From an uncultured Clostridia bacterium (GTDB lineage Bacteria; Bacillota; Clostridia; Oscillospirales; Acutalibacteraceae): a stretch of DNA of 62,396 nt. Below the pieces are notes generated by a model, which worked only from the letters and a program-made list of their open reading frames with translations, searched no databases and was not told the DNA's origin. Positions 55,593 through 62,396 of the stretch are shown one piece after another. Both the position numbers and the translations under genes were made by a program. Position 1 is the stretch's first letter, and each line of letters opens with the position of its first letter. The stretch is from assembly GCA_937916395.1 (NCBI GenBank), contig CALFTN010000083.1, positions 1-62,396 of the forward strand. The letters are read 5' to 3'.

Positions 55593-56005
55593 ATAAGCCC
55601 ATAAATGCTTGCTGCACCACAGCCATAAACTATTACAGGACCTGCTAAATTAAACATTTTAGCACCAGTACCTAAAATATGACCTTCGGCTTTGAATTCA
55701 AGTGCAGGCGAAACAACCGAATTGGCAAATCCTGAAATTGGTACAAAACACCCTGCTCCACCCACTTTTGCAATTTTATCAAACACACCTAAAATTGTTA
55801 AAATTGCAGTAATTACGATAAGTGTTATTGAAACAAGTGCTTTAGCCTCTGTAAGCGTCATTGAAGTCATTAAATATACTGTTCTTAAAGCCTGACCCAA
55901 ACAGCTTATTGCACCACCAAATATAAATGCATTTATCAAATCTTTTTTCAGTGGCGATTTTGGTGTCAGCTTTTCTACTAATTTACTATATTGATAATCT
56001 CTCAT
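55568..56005 (-). CDS. spoVAC: SpoVAC-like membrane protein
   Basis: 145 residues. The opening YSKLVEKLTPKSPLKKDLINAF and GGAISCLGQ, four to five hydrophobic segments and GAGCFVPISGFANSVVSPAL are typical of SpoVAC. In Bacillus it is part of the inner-membrane channel for dipicolinic acid in spores. Here no spoVAD or spoVAE is next to it, so it may be a partial or stand-alone copy. ATG at 56005 with GGGTGA 5 nt ahead. Overlaps the convergent lipoprotein gene by 25 nt. Confidence 0.85.
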   Translation of the reverse strand: MRDYQYSKLVEKLTPKSPLKKDLINAFIFGGAISCLGQALRTVYLMTSMTLTEAKALVSITLIVITAILTILGVFDKIAKVGGAGCFVPISGFANSVVSPALEFKAEGHILGTGAKMFNLAGPVIVYGCGAASIYGLIYWISTLL

Positions 56006-56039
56006 AATTTTCACCCAAAAATGTTTTTCCCAAAAACTT

Positions 56040-56084
56040 ATGAGACTATGCAAATTTTTTCAATAAATTCGCATAGTCTCATTT
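56040..56084. terminator. Terminator between the 3D-protein gene and spoVAC
   Basis: TGAGACTATGC (56040-56050) and GCATAGTCTCA (56070-56080), with inner AAATT pairing; on the minus strand it follows the stop at 56087. T-rich DNA on the plus side gives TTTTG. Separates the two minus-strand genes. Confidence 0.7.
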
Positions 56085-56086
56085 TG

Positions 56087-57343
56087 TTATAAAATATAGA
56101 TTATTATATCACGTCTACCCCAGTTAACACATTCCTGTTCAGTATCCATATAAAGGTCAACTGTCCAATCTGTGCTGTGAACAAAGCTTCCTGTGTCAGC
56201 AGCTATACAATAACCATACACACGCTTACCATCAGCAGAAACAATATACATCTCTGTGCCATAAGGAATTTCATTTGGGTCAACCGCTATATAACCTGTT
56301 CTTGCCTTTTCACCTGTTGCTGTTATACCACCAGGAATACAGTAAGCAGTGGCTTTACCGTTAATTGCCTTTTTATAGTTTGTCGGAATACCATTTGCAC
56401 CTATATTTACATAGGATGGAACCGCAAGGTCACTTATTGGTGTAGTTGATGGGGTTGTTGAAGGCTTTACATTTACCTTTGTACCCACTTCAAGAACCTT
56501 ATCTACCGGTCGTTTGGTAATTTTGGATTCCTTCACCACAGAATCAATAAGAACACCATTTATATAACTTTCTTTATAAGTGATTTCTCTTGCACCGTTC
56601 TGACCTTCTACTTTAACTCTTGTTTTACCTGCTGCTAATTCATCAGTATAAACATATTTTGTTGTGTAAGAAAGCTTTTCTGTAACAGTGTAAACTTTTG
56701 TTTTAACTTTAATTACTTCTATTTCTATACCGTTCATAAGTGGTGCATTAGGACCTGGGTTAGTCTGGTCATCTTCACTTATGTTAAGGTCAACCTTAGA
56801 AATCGCATCTTTAACTGTTTTTCCTGAAACAGTTCTATGGTATACCGCACCATCAATTTTAATCTTGATATCAAATGCACCATAAATTTCAATTTCCATT
56901 CCTTCGGTGAGTGGCTCATCGAGCGAATAGTTTACAGATGCACCTTCAGGTAAATTAATCTCTGCCATTTTAATGGCATCAGAAACCGTACCTGAAGCAA
57001 ACACAGAATAGGTTGAACCTTCATAATTGGTAATATAAACAGTTACACCTCTGTTTATTTTTATTACTGTTTCGTCGACACCCGCCTTAAACTCTGTAAG
57101 GTCCAATTTATCACCATAAGCCTCGTTGAATAAAATATCATTTTCTTCAAGTATTGCCTCTGGCTTTGTTTCTCGGGTACGGGTCACAATAACTTTTTCG
57201 CCATCCTTAATCTTAACATCATAAGACTTGACTGGCTTAGCGAATGCAGTAACTGAAACAAAGAATAATACTACCACCATAAGAAGTGCTAACTTCCTGT
57301 TAGGTGAATGTACTGCTACTTCGCCTTTTCTGAATTTTGTCAT
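56087..57343 (-). CDS. 3D-domain cell-wall protein (YabE/Rpf-like: ubiquitin-like repeats, G5, 3D)
   Basis: 418 residues, one N-terminal membrane or signal helix (about 17-36). Then DUF348-type ubiquitin-like repeats (about 40-215; e.g. INRGVTVYITNYEGSTYSVF), a G5 domain (about 225-290), a Pro/Thr/Ser linker and a C-terminal 3D domain (about 330-418; GKATAYCIPGG, VDPNEIPYGTEMYI, DTGSFVHSTDWTVDLYM with the acidic residues). Related proteins cleave or remodel peptidoglycan in growth or spore germination. Its promoter at 57491-57518 gives a leader near 140 nt. Monocistronic. Confidence 0.87.
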   Translation of the reverse strand: MTKFRKGEVAVHSPNRKLALLMVVVLFFVSVTAFAKPVKSYDVKIKDGEKVIVTRTRETKPEAILEENDILFNEAYGDKLDLTEFKAGVDETVIKINRGVTVYITNYEGSTYSVFASGTVSDAIKMAEINLPEGASVNYSLDEPLTEGMEIEIYGAFDIKIKIDGAVYHRTVSGKTVKDAISKVDLNISEDDQTNPGPNAPLMNGIEIEVIKVKTKVYTVTEKLSYTTKYVYTDELAAGKTRVKVEGQNGAREITYKESYINGVLIDSVVKESKITKRPVDKVLEVGTKVNVKPSTTPSTTPISDLAVPSYVNIGANGIPTNYKKAINGKATAYCIPGGITATGEKARTGYIAVDPNEIPYGTEMYIVSADGKRVYGYCIAADTGSFVHSTDWTVDLYMDTEQECVNWGRRDIIIYIL

Positions 57344-57490
57344 GGTATAAATACTCCTTAAACAAGCAATCTTTATTTAATTTATATTGATTGCTGTTAA
57401 TAGATATTCTTATGCACAATTAAACACTGAGTCGTAAATTCAATGTTAAACTATGAACAAAAATATCGCTCTTATCCTATGGCAAAATGT

Positions 57491-57518
57491 ATTATACCCA
57501 TTTTTTTGGTATTGTCAA
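57491..57518 (-). promoter_or_regulatory. Strong sigma-A promoter of the 3D-protein gene
   Basis: On the minus strand, TTGACA (57513-57518), 16 nt ending GGG, TATAAT (57491-57496). Leader about 140 nt with two short hairpins (AACATTG/CAGTGTT at 57424-57448, AGCAATC/GATTGCT at 57365-57395). No c-di-AMP riboswitch core was recognised. A second -35/-10 pair (TTGACA, TATACG) lies at 57614-57642. Confidence 0.65.
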
Positions 57519-57721
57519 ATAATTTCAAGCCAGTCAATTTGTTTATTTTGTACAAATCAAGTGTATAAAATCGACCAAATACCCCTATATTATGTATTTT
57601 ATTCAACATCTGTCGTATATATTTCATTGACATTTTTGTCAAAAGTGCAAAAATTACAATTTGTAACTTTTAAGAATTTTACTTATCAATCATAAATATT
57701 GTGTATTTTTCAAAATTTTTG

Positions 57722-57750
57722 TTGACATAAGCACAATTTAGGGCGATAAT
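57722..57750 (+). promoter_or_regulatory. Sigma-A promoter of cca
   Basis: TTGACA (57722-57727), 17 nt, GATAAT (57745-57750); leader about 37 nt, RBS AAAAGGA 9-10 nt before ATG 57794. The remainder of the 450-nt gap is AT-rich. Confidence 0.7.
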
Positions 57751-57793
57751 ATTAGTCATTACAACACTCTTTAAATAGTAAAAAGGACTTATT

Positions 57794-59110
57794 ATGAATA
57801 TTAAAATTCCTGAAAAAATAAATTACATTCTTGAAATATTTTGGCAAAACGGTTTTGAAGCTTATTGCGTTGGTGGAAGCATACGTGACAGTATTATGGG
57901 TATTCCAACAGGTGATTGGGATATTACAACTTCTGCTTTGCCAGAAGAAACAAAAAAGCTTTTTAAAAACGAAAAAATTATTGATACAGGCATTAAACAC
58001 GGCACGGTATCAATCATAAAAGACCACGAAGCTATTGAAGTTACAACTTTCAGAATTGATGGCGAATACTCTGACAACCGTCATCCAGAATGTGTTAGTT
58101 TTACCAGAAATCTCAGCGAAGACTTAAAACGCCGCGATTTCACCGTTAACACCTTAGCATACTCAGAAAAAACTGGTCTCATAGATTTATGTGAGGGAAT
58201 TTCAGACATAGCTAACAAGGTAATACGAACAGTAGGGAATGCAGAAGAAAGATTTAATGAAGACGGACTTCGTATTATGAGAGCGTTACGTTTTGCGTCC
58301 ACTTTAAACTTCAATATCGAAGAAGAAACTAAAAAGGCAATTCACAAGCAAAAACACTTATTAAAAAACATCTCAGTAGAAAGAATTACAGTCGAACTCA
58401 ACAAATTACTTATGGGTAGTAATACCTTTAATATATTAACTGAATTTGCTGATGTGTTCGCAGTTATAATTCCAGAAATAGAGCCGTGTATAAGCTTTAA
58501 GCAATACGGGAAAAAACACGCTTATGATGTGTGGACGCATATCTGTCATACCGTTGACACAATTCCACAGGATAGAATTTTAAGATTAACTATGCTTTTG
58601 CACGATTTAGGAAAAGTACCCACACATAAATTAAACGAAAATGGTGAGAGCACATTTAAAAATCACGCCACTGTCGGTGGTGAAATGGCAAAAGAAATAC
58701 TCACACGACTTCGTTTTGATAAAAAGACTATTAACAGAGTTTCTTTTTTAGTAAGTCACCATGATTTTGAACCACCAGAAACAAAAATCCAACTGAAAAA
58801 GAAAATGAAAATTCTTACCGCAGAAGATGTCAGAACCTTACTCATTATTAAAAAAAGTGACCGCGGTGCACTCTCAGAAGCTTATAGGGATATAAGCAAA
58901 GAATCTGAGCAAGTTTTAATATGGCTTAAAGAAATAGAAGAGAATAATGAATGTGTTGCTGTAAGTCAGTTAAAAGTAAACGGAAAAGACTTAATAAATC
59001 TGGGCTATAAAAACGAAGAAATAGGCAAAAAGTTAGACTATCTTTTAGATTGTGTAGTCGAAGAAAAAGTCCACAACAATAAACATGAGCTTTTAACTTT
59101 TTTAAGTTGA
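57794..59110 (+). CDS. cca: CCA tRNA nucleotidyltransferase
   Basis: 438 residues. Adds or repairs the CCA end of tRNA. Nucleotidyltransferase head: AYCVGGSIRDSIMG (about 22-35), DWDITTSALPEE, RRDFTVNTLAY; RNA-binding part NEDGLRIMRALRFASTL; then an HD domain (MLLHDLGKVPTH about 270-281; SHHDF), present in many bacterial forms and usually a phosphohydrolase. Its stop codon lies within the -35 of the next promoter. Confidence 0.95.
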   Translation: MNIKIPEKINYILEIFWQNGFEAYCVGGSIRDSIMGIPTGDWDITTSALPEETKKLFKNEKIIDTGIKHGTVSIIKDHEAIEVTTFRIDGEYSDNRHPECVSFTRNLSEDLKRRDFTVNTLAYSEKTGLIDLCEGISDIANKVIRTVGNAEERFNEDGLRIMRALRFASTLNFNIEEETKKAIHKQKHLLKNISVERITVELNKLLMGSNTFNILTEFADVFAVIIPEIEPCISFKQYGKKHAYDVWTHICHTVDTIPQDRILRLTMLLHDLGKVPTHKLNENGESTFKNHATVGGEMAKEILTRLRFDKKTINRVSFLVSHHDFEPPETKIQLKKKMKILTAEDVRTLLIIKKSDRGALSEAYRDISKESEQVLIWLKEIEENNECVAVSQLKVNGKDLINLGYKNEEIGKKLDYLLDCVVEEKVHNNKHELLTFLS

Positions 59111-59158
59111 CATTGTTATTATAATAGTATAAAATAATGGTAATTATAATGGTATAAT
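59107..59158 (+). promoter_or_regulatory. Promoter region of the GH2 gene
   Basis: TTGACA (59107-59112), 17 nt, TAAAAT (59130-59135), overlapping the cca stop. A second perfect TATAAT at 59153-59158 with TGG-like upstream may be an alternative -10. RBS AAAGGTGAT is 4-5 nt ahead of ATG 59194. Confidence 0.65.
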
Positions 59159-59193
59159 ATTTGCCATTAAAAAAGACGAAAAAAGGTGATAAT

Positions 59194-61551
59194 ATGCGTA
59201 ATTCATATCCACTTAACTTTGAATGGAAATATTCTCCTGAATTCAGGGAAGAGATGACAAAAGCAAAATTCAATGACAAGGCTTTCCAGACTGTTGATAT
59301 TCCACACGCTAATAAAGAAATTCCTTTTAACTATTTTGATGAAAAATGCTACCAGTTCACTAGCTGTTATCGCAAAAAATTTGATTTACCAAAGAAAGAC
59401 GGCAAAAAATACATTCTCCATTTTGAAGGTGCGGCTGTTTATTCAAAGGTTTACTTGAACGATGAATTTTTAGGTGAATACAAAGGTGCATATAACCGTT
59501 TTTCATTTGATATTACAGATGTTGTAGACAAAAAGAACAATGTTTTAGTAGTTGAGTTAGATTCAACCGAAAGACCTGAAATCCCACCTTTTGGTAATGT
59601 TGTAGACTATCTTGTTTACGGTGGTATTTATCGCGAGGTTTGGATTGAAGAGGTTTCTGAAATTTACATCAAAGACGTATTTGTAAGAACTTTGAATATT
59701 CATCAGCAGAAAAAAGTTCTTGATATGGATGTTACTTTCTCAGAAAGTACAGAGGGCTCTCTTAAATTCCGCTTAGAAAAAGATGGCAAAACAATAGGCG
59801 AAAAAGAATGTAAAGTAAAAGGCTCTGTTATAAATGCTAAATGGGCAGTAGAGAATGTTAAACTCTGGGATATAAACAACCCCGAGCTTTACAACCTTTA
59901 TGTTTCATTTAACAATGAGGATGAATATAAAGTACGTTTTGGCTTCAGAGAAGTAAAATTCAGAAAGGATGGTTTCTACCTTAACGGTAAGAAAATTAAA
60001 ATCCGTGGTCTTAACCGTCATCAGAGCTACCCTTATGTTGGCTATGCTATGCCAGAAAATGTTCAGAAGGCTGATGCAGATTTACTTAAATTTAAATTAG
60101 GCGTAAACCTTGTAAGAACCTCACACTACCCTAACAGTATTCACTTCCTCAATCGTTGTGACGAAATAGGTCTTCTTGTGTTCACAGAAATGCCAAGCTG
60201 GCAATTCTTAGGTGAGGGCGAATGGCGTGACATTTGTCTTGACAATGTTAAGAGAATGGTTATCCGTGACAGAAACCACCCATCAGTTGTTCTTTGGGGT
60301 GTTCGTGTTAACGAGGGTATGGACTGTGATGAATTTTATGCACAGACAAATGCTATGGCTCGTTCACTTGATAATACACGTCAGACAGGTGGCGTAAGAA
60401 ATATGCCAAGAAGCCATTTGCTCGAAGATGTTTACACATATAACGATTTCTCACATTCAGGTGGTCCAATTCACCTTTTACCACCTGCTATTGTTACAGG
60501 ATTTAATGCTCCATATCTCGTAACTGAGCATAATGGTCACATGTATCCAACAAAATCATTTGACCGTGAAGCATTAAGAACAGAACATGCTTTAAGACAC
60601 ACCAGAGTTCTTAACACAGCCTATGGTAACGACAGAATAAGTGGCGCTATTGGATGGTGCATGGCAGACTACAACACCCACAAAGACTTCGGTAGTGGTG
60701 ACAAAATCTGCTATCATGGTGTTACAGATATGTTCCGTGTGCCAAAATTAGGTGCAGCAGTTTATCGTTCACAGCAAGAAAACGAACCGTTCTTAGAGGT
60801 TACCTCTGCTATGGATATCGGTGAGCATCCGGGTGGTGTTATCGGTAAGGTTTATGTATATTCTAACTGTGATTATGTTAAACTCTATAAAAACGGCAAA
60901 TATACAAGCACTATTTATCCTAATGAATCATCATTTAAAAATCTTCCTCACCCACCAGTTGTTGCAAGAGATTTTATTGGTGACTCATTAACTGAGGTTG
61001 ATAAATTGGATGCTACTACAGCTTCACTTTTAAAGCCTGCTCTTGTTGCCGCACAGGTTGAGCAGTGGAAGATGCCACCACACAACTTCCTTCGTGTTGG
61101 TGCTGCTATGATTACTGGTAAGCTTTCAATCAATTATATGGTTGACCTTGTTACAAAATATATTGGTGGTTGGGGTGAGCAACAAATCACCTACCGCTTT
61201 GAAGGCTACAAAGACGGCGAATGTGTTGCTACTGTTATAAGAACGGCTGTTACATCTCTTAATTTAGAGGTTAATGCAGATTCTTACACTTTAAAACAAG
61301 GCGACACTTACGACGCTACCAGAATTGAGCTTGTAGTTAAAGACCAAAACGGAAACAGAGTTCCATTTGTTGATAGTGCTGTTAACGTTACTGTTGATGG
61401 CCCTGCTACCGTTATTGGTCCTACAGAATTCCCACTTATTGGTGGCGACAGGGCTTTCTGGGTAAGAACAACCGATAAAAAGGGTAAAATTAAAATTACA
61501 ATAAATGCATCAGGAATTGAAGAAAAAACAATTGAATTAATTTCTGAGTAA
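59194..61551 (+). CDS. Glycoside hydrolase family 2 protein (beta-galactosidase/glucuronidase-like)
   Basis: 785 residues, no signal peptide, so cytoplasmic. N-terminal sugar-binding beta domain (about 1-165; GGIYREVWIEEV), Ig-like domain (about 170-265), TIM barrel (about 270-560) with acid/base Glu in VNEG (about E374) and nucleophile Glu in TEHNG (about E445), then a C-terminal Ig/invasin-like domain (about 690-785). Family members remove beta-linked galactose, glucuronate or related units; the exact sugar cannot be read. The start at 59194 is set by its ribosome binding site; the open frame begins 11 codons earlier. Confidence 0.9.
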   Translation: MRNSYPLNFEWKYSPEFREEMTKAKFNDKAFQTVDIPHANKEIPFNYFDEKCYQFTSCYRKKFDLPKKDGKKYILHFEGAAVYSKVYLNDEFLGEYKGAYNRFSFDITDVVDKKNNVLVVELDSTERPEIPPFGNVVDYLVYGGIYREVWIEEVSEIYIKDVFVRTLNIHQQKKVLDMDVTFSESTEGSLKFRLEKDGKTIGEKECKVKGSVINAKWAVENVKLWDINNPELYNLYVSFNNEDEYKVRFGFREVKFRKDGFYLNGKKIKIRGLNRHQSYPYVGYAMPENVQKADADLLKFKLGVNLVRTSHYPNSIHFLNRCDEIGLLVFTEMPSWQFLGEGEWRDICLDNVKRMVIRDRNHPSVVLWGVRVNEGMDCDEFYAQTNAMARSLDNTRQTGGVRNMPRSHLLEDVYTYNDFSHSGGPIHLLPPAIVTGFNAPYLVTEHNGHMYPTKSFDREALRTEHALRHTRVLNTAYGNDRISGAIGWCMADYNTHKDFGSGDKICYHGVTDMFRVPKLGAAVYRSQQENEPFLEVTSAMDIGEHPGGVIGKVYVYSNCDYVKLYKNGKYTSTIYPNESSFKNLPHPPVVARDFIGDSLTEVDKLDATTASLLKPALVAAQVEQWKMPPHNFLRVGAAMITGKLSINYMVDLVTKYIGGWGEQQITYRFEGYKDGECVATVIRTAVTSLNLEVNADSYTLKQGDTYDATRIELVVKDQNGNRVPFVDSAVNVTVDGPATVIGPTEFPLIGGDRAFWVRTTDKKGKIKITINASGIEEKTIELISE

Positions 61552-61578
61552 AATTATAGAATAGGAATGAAAATCACA

Positions 61579-62396
61579 ATGGAAAAAAAGCCATATTATA
61601 TTACAACTGCTATTGCTTATACATCAAGAAAACCTCATATAGGTAACTCTTACGAAATCGTTTTAGCTGATGCTCTTGCGAGATTTAAGCGAATGCAGGG
61701 TTATGATGTATTTTTCCAGACCGGTACTGACGAGCATGGTCAGAAAATTGAAGAGTACGCTGCTGAAGCAGGTATTTCTCCAAAAGAATATGTTGACAAG
61801 GTTGCAGGCGAAATCAAGGATGTTTGCGATTGCCTTAACACAACTTATGACAAATTCATAAGAACAACTGATGCAGACCATGAAAAATCAGTGCAGAAAA
61901 TCTTTGAAAAACTTTACAATCAAGGCGATATTTACAAAAGTGAATATGAAGGATGGTACTGTGTACCTTGCGAAAGTTTTTTCACAGAAACACAGTTGGT
62001 TGACGGCAAATGCCCTGACTGTGGCAGAGAGGTAAGAAAAGAAAAAGAAGAAACTTACTTCTTTAAATTAAGCAAATACCAAAAACAATTAGAAGAATAC
62101 ATCGAACAAAACCCAGACTTTATTTATCCTGAAAGTCGTAAAAAGGAAATGATAAACAACTTCATAAAGCCAGGTCTTCAAGATTTATGTGTTTCAAGAA
62201 GCTCTTTCAAATGGGGGGTTCCTGTAAGCTTTGATGATAAACACGTTATTTATGTGTGGATTGATGCTCTTTCAAACTACATCACTGGTCTTGGTTACAA
62301 TACAGAAGAATATACAGATATGTATAAAAAATACTGGCCTGCTGATGTTCACATTATTGGTAAAGACATTCTTCGTTTCCACACAATTTACTGGCC
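61579..62396 (+). CDS. metG: Methionine-tRNA ligase (3' end off window)
   Basis: 272 visible residues. Charges tRNA-Met with methionine. The HIGH-like motif is PHIGN (about 19-23); the zinc knuckle is CVPCESFF with CPDCGREV (about 126-151); PDFIYPESRKKEMINNFIKPGL and VIYVWIDALSNYITGLGY follow as in MetG. The KMSKS loop is beyond the edge. ATG 61579 fits family starts; an ATG at 61567 in frame is also possible and has no better ribosome binding site. 27 nt after the GH2 stop, so possibly co-transcribed. Confidence 0.94.
   Translation, partial: MEKKPYYITTAIAYTSRKPHIGNSYEIVLADALARFKRMQGYDVFFQTGTDEHGQKIEEYAAEAGISPKEYVDKVAGEIKDVCDCLNTTYDKFIRTTDADHEKSVQKIFEKLYNQGDIYKSEYEGWYCVPCESFFTETQLVDGKCPDCGREVRKEKEETYFFKLSKYQKQLEEYIEQNPDFIYPESRKKEMINNFIKPGLQDLCVSRSSFKWGVPVSFDDKHVIYVWIDALSNYITGLGYNTEEYTDMYKKYWPADVHIIGKDILRFHTIYW

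Noticed and set aside
57344..57490. c-di-AMP (ydaO-type) riboswitch before the 3D protein
   Set aside because: The conserved core sequences of that class were not found in the leader.
57453..57695. 80-codon open frame in the gap before cca
   Set aside because: It crosses two minus-strand promoters, has no ribosome binding site and its composition is like AT-rich noncoding DNA.
1..62396. CRISPR arrays, tRNA or rRNA genes, insertion sequences
   Set aside because: No regularly spaced repeats, cloverleaf-like sequences, rRNA segments or transposase motifs were seen on either strand.

Overview
The window is low-GC DNA from a Firmicute of class Clostridia, most likely an anaerobic fermenter of the Oscillospiraceae/Ruminococcaceae type. 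The indicators are a trimeric electron-bifurcating [FeFe]-hydrogenase with its sensory-type partner, a SpoVAC homologue, sigma-A type promoters, AGGAGG-like ribosome binding sites, frequent TTG starts, and large secreted fibronectin-III (FN3) proteins with cohesin-like and dockerin-like modules. No genus can be named from sequence alone. I see no rRNA, tRNA, CRISPR array or insertion sequence.

Layout. 1-4456 (minus): hydC, a HATPase, a [2Fe-2S] ferredoxin, hydB and hydA (hydA runs off the left edge). 4755-9459 (plus, divergent): DRTGG protein, RsbW-like ATPase, sensory-type [FeFe]-hydrogenase, second DRTGG protein, PHP-domain protein and an MFS carrier. This looks like a redox or H2 sensing module facing the catalytic operon. 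9461-9756 is a nested-palindrome intergenic element. 9757-16222: two tandem cohesin-like/FN3 secreted proteins sharing a near-identical 788-bp block. 16388-21835: mixed single genes (flavodoxin-like protein, phosphoesterase, PRK06851-type ATPase, XRE regulator, RhuM). 21987-25855: MFS carrier, cyclophilin, dockerin-bearing secreted protein, TetR regulator. 26160-29321: another FN3 protein. 29436-32097: membrane-bound XRE regulator and a third MFS carrier. 32249-36067: amidohydrolase, YgiQ-type radical SAM and class II aldolase operon. 36224-37723: DUF1846 protein. 37829-43777: a 1982-residue surface protein with LRR, Ig/MBG-like, Cys/His-rich and FN3 modules.

43944-51844 (minus) is a complete arginine operon, argG-H-C-J-B-D-F, making arginine from glutamate by the cyclic acetyl route, with its terminator hairpin inside the end of argF. 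52333-54810: a c-di-GMP phosphodiesterase (REC, degenerate GGDEF, EAL) and a CheY-like protein. 54861-57343: a lipoprotein, an orphan spoVAC and a 3D/G5 cell-wall protein. 57794-62396: cca, a GH2 glycosidase and the start of metG.

The most interesting regions are the divergent hydrogenase/sensor locus, the cohesin-dockerin-FN3 surface system with its duplicated block, the nested inverted-repeat element at 9461-9756, the Cys/His array in the giant surface protein, and a possible attenuator ahead of the phosphodiesterase. All domain calls were made by reading motifs; no database search was run.
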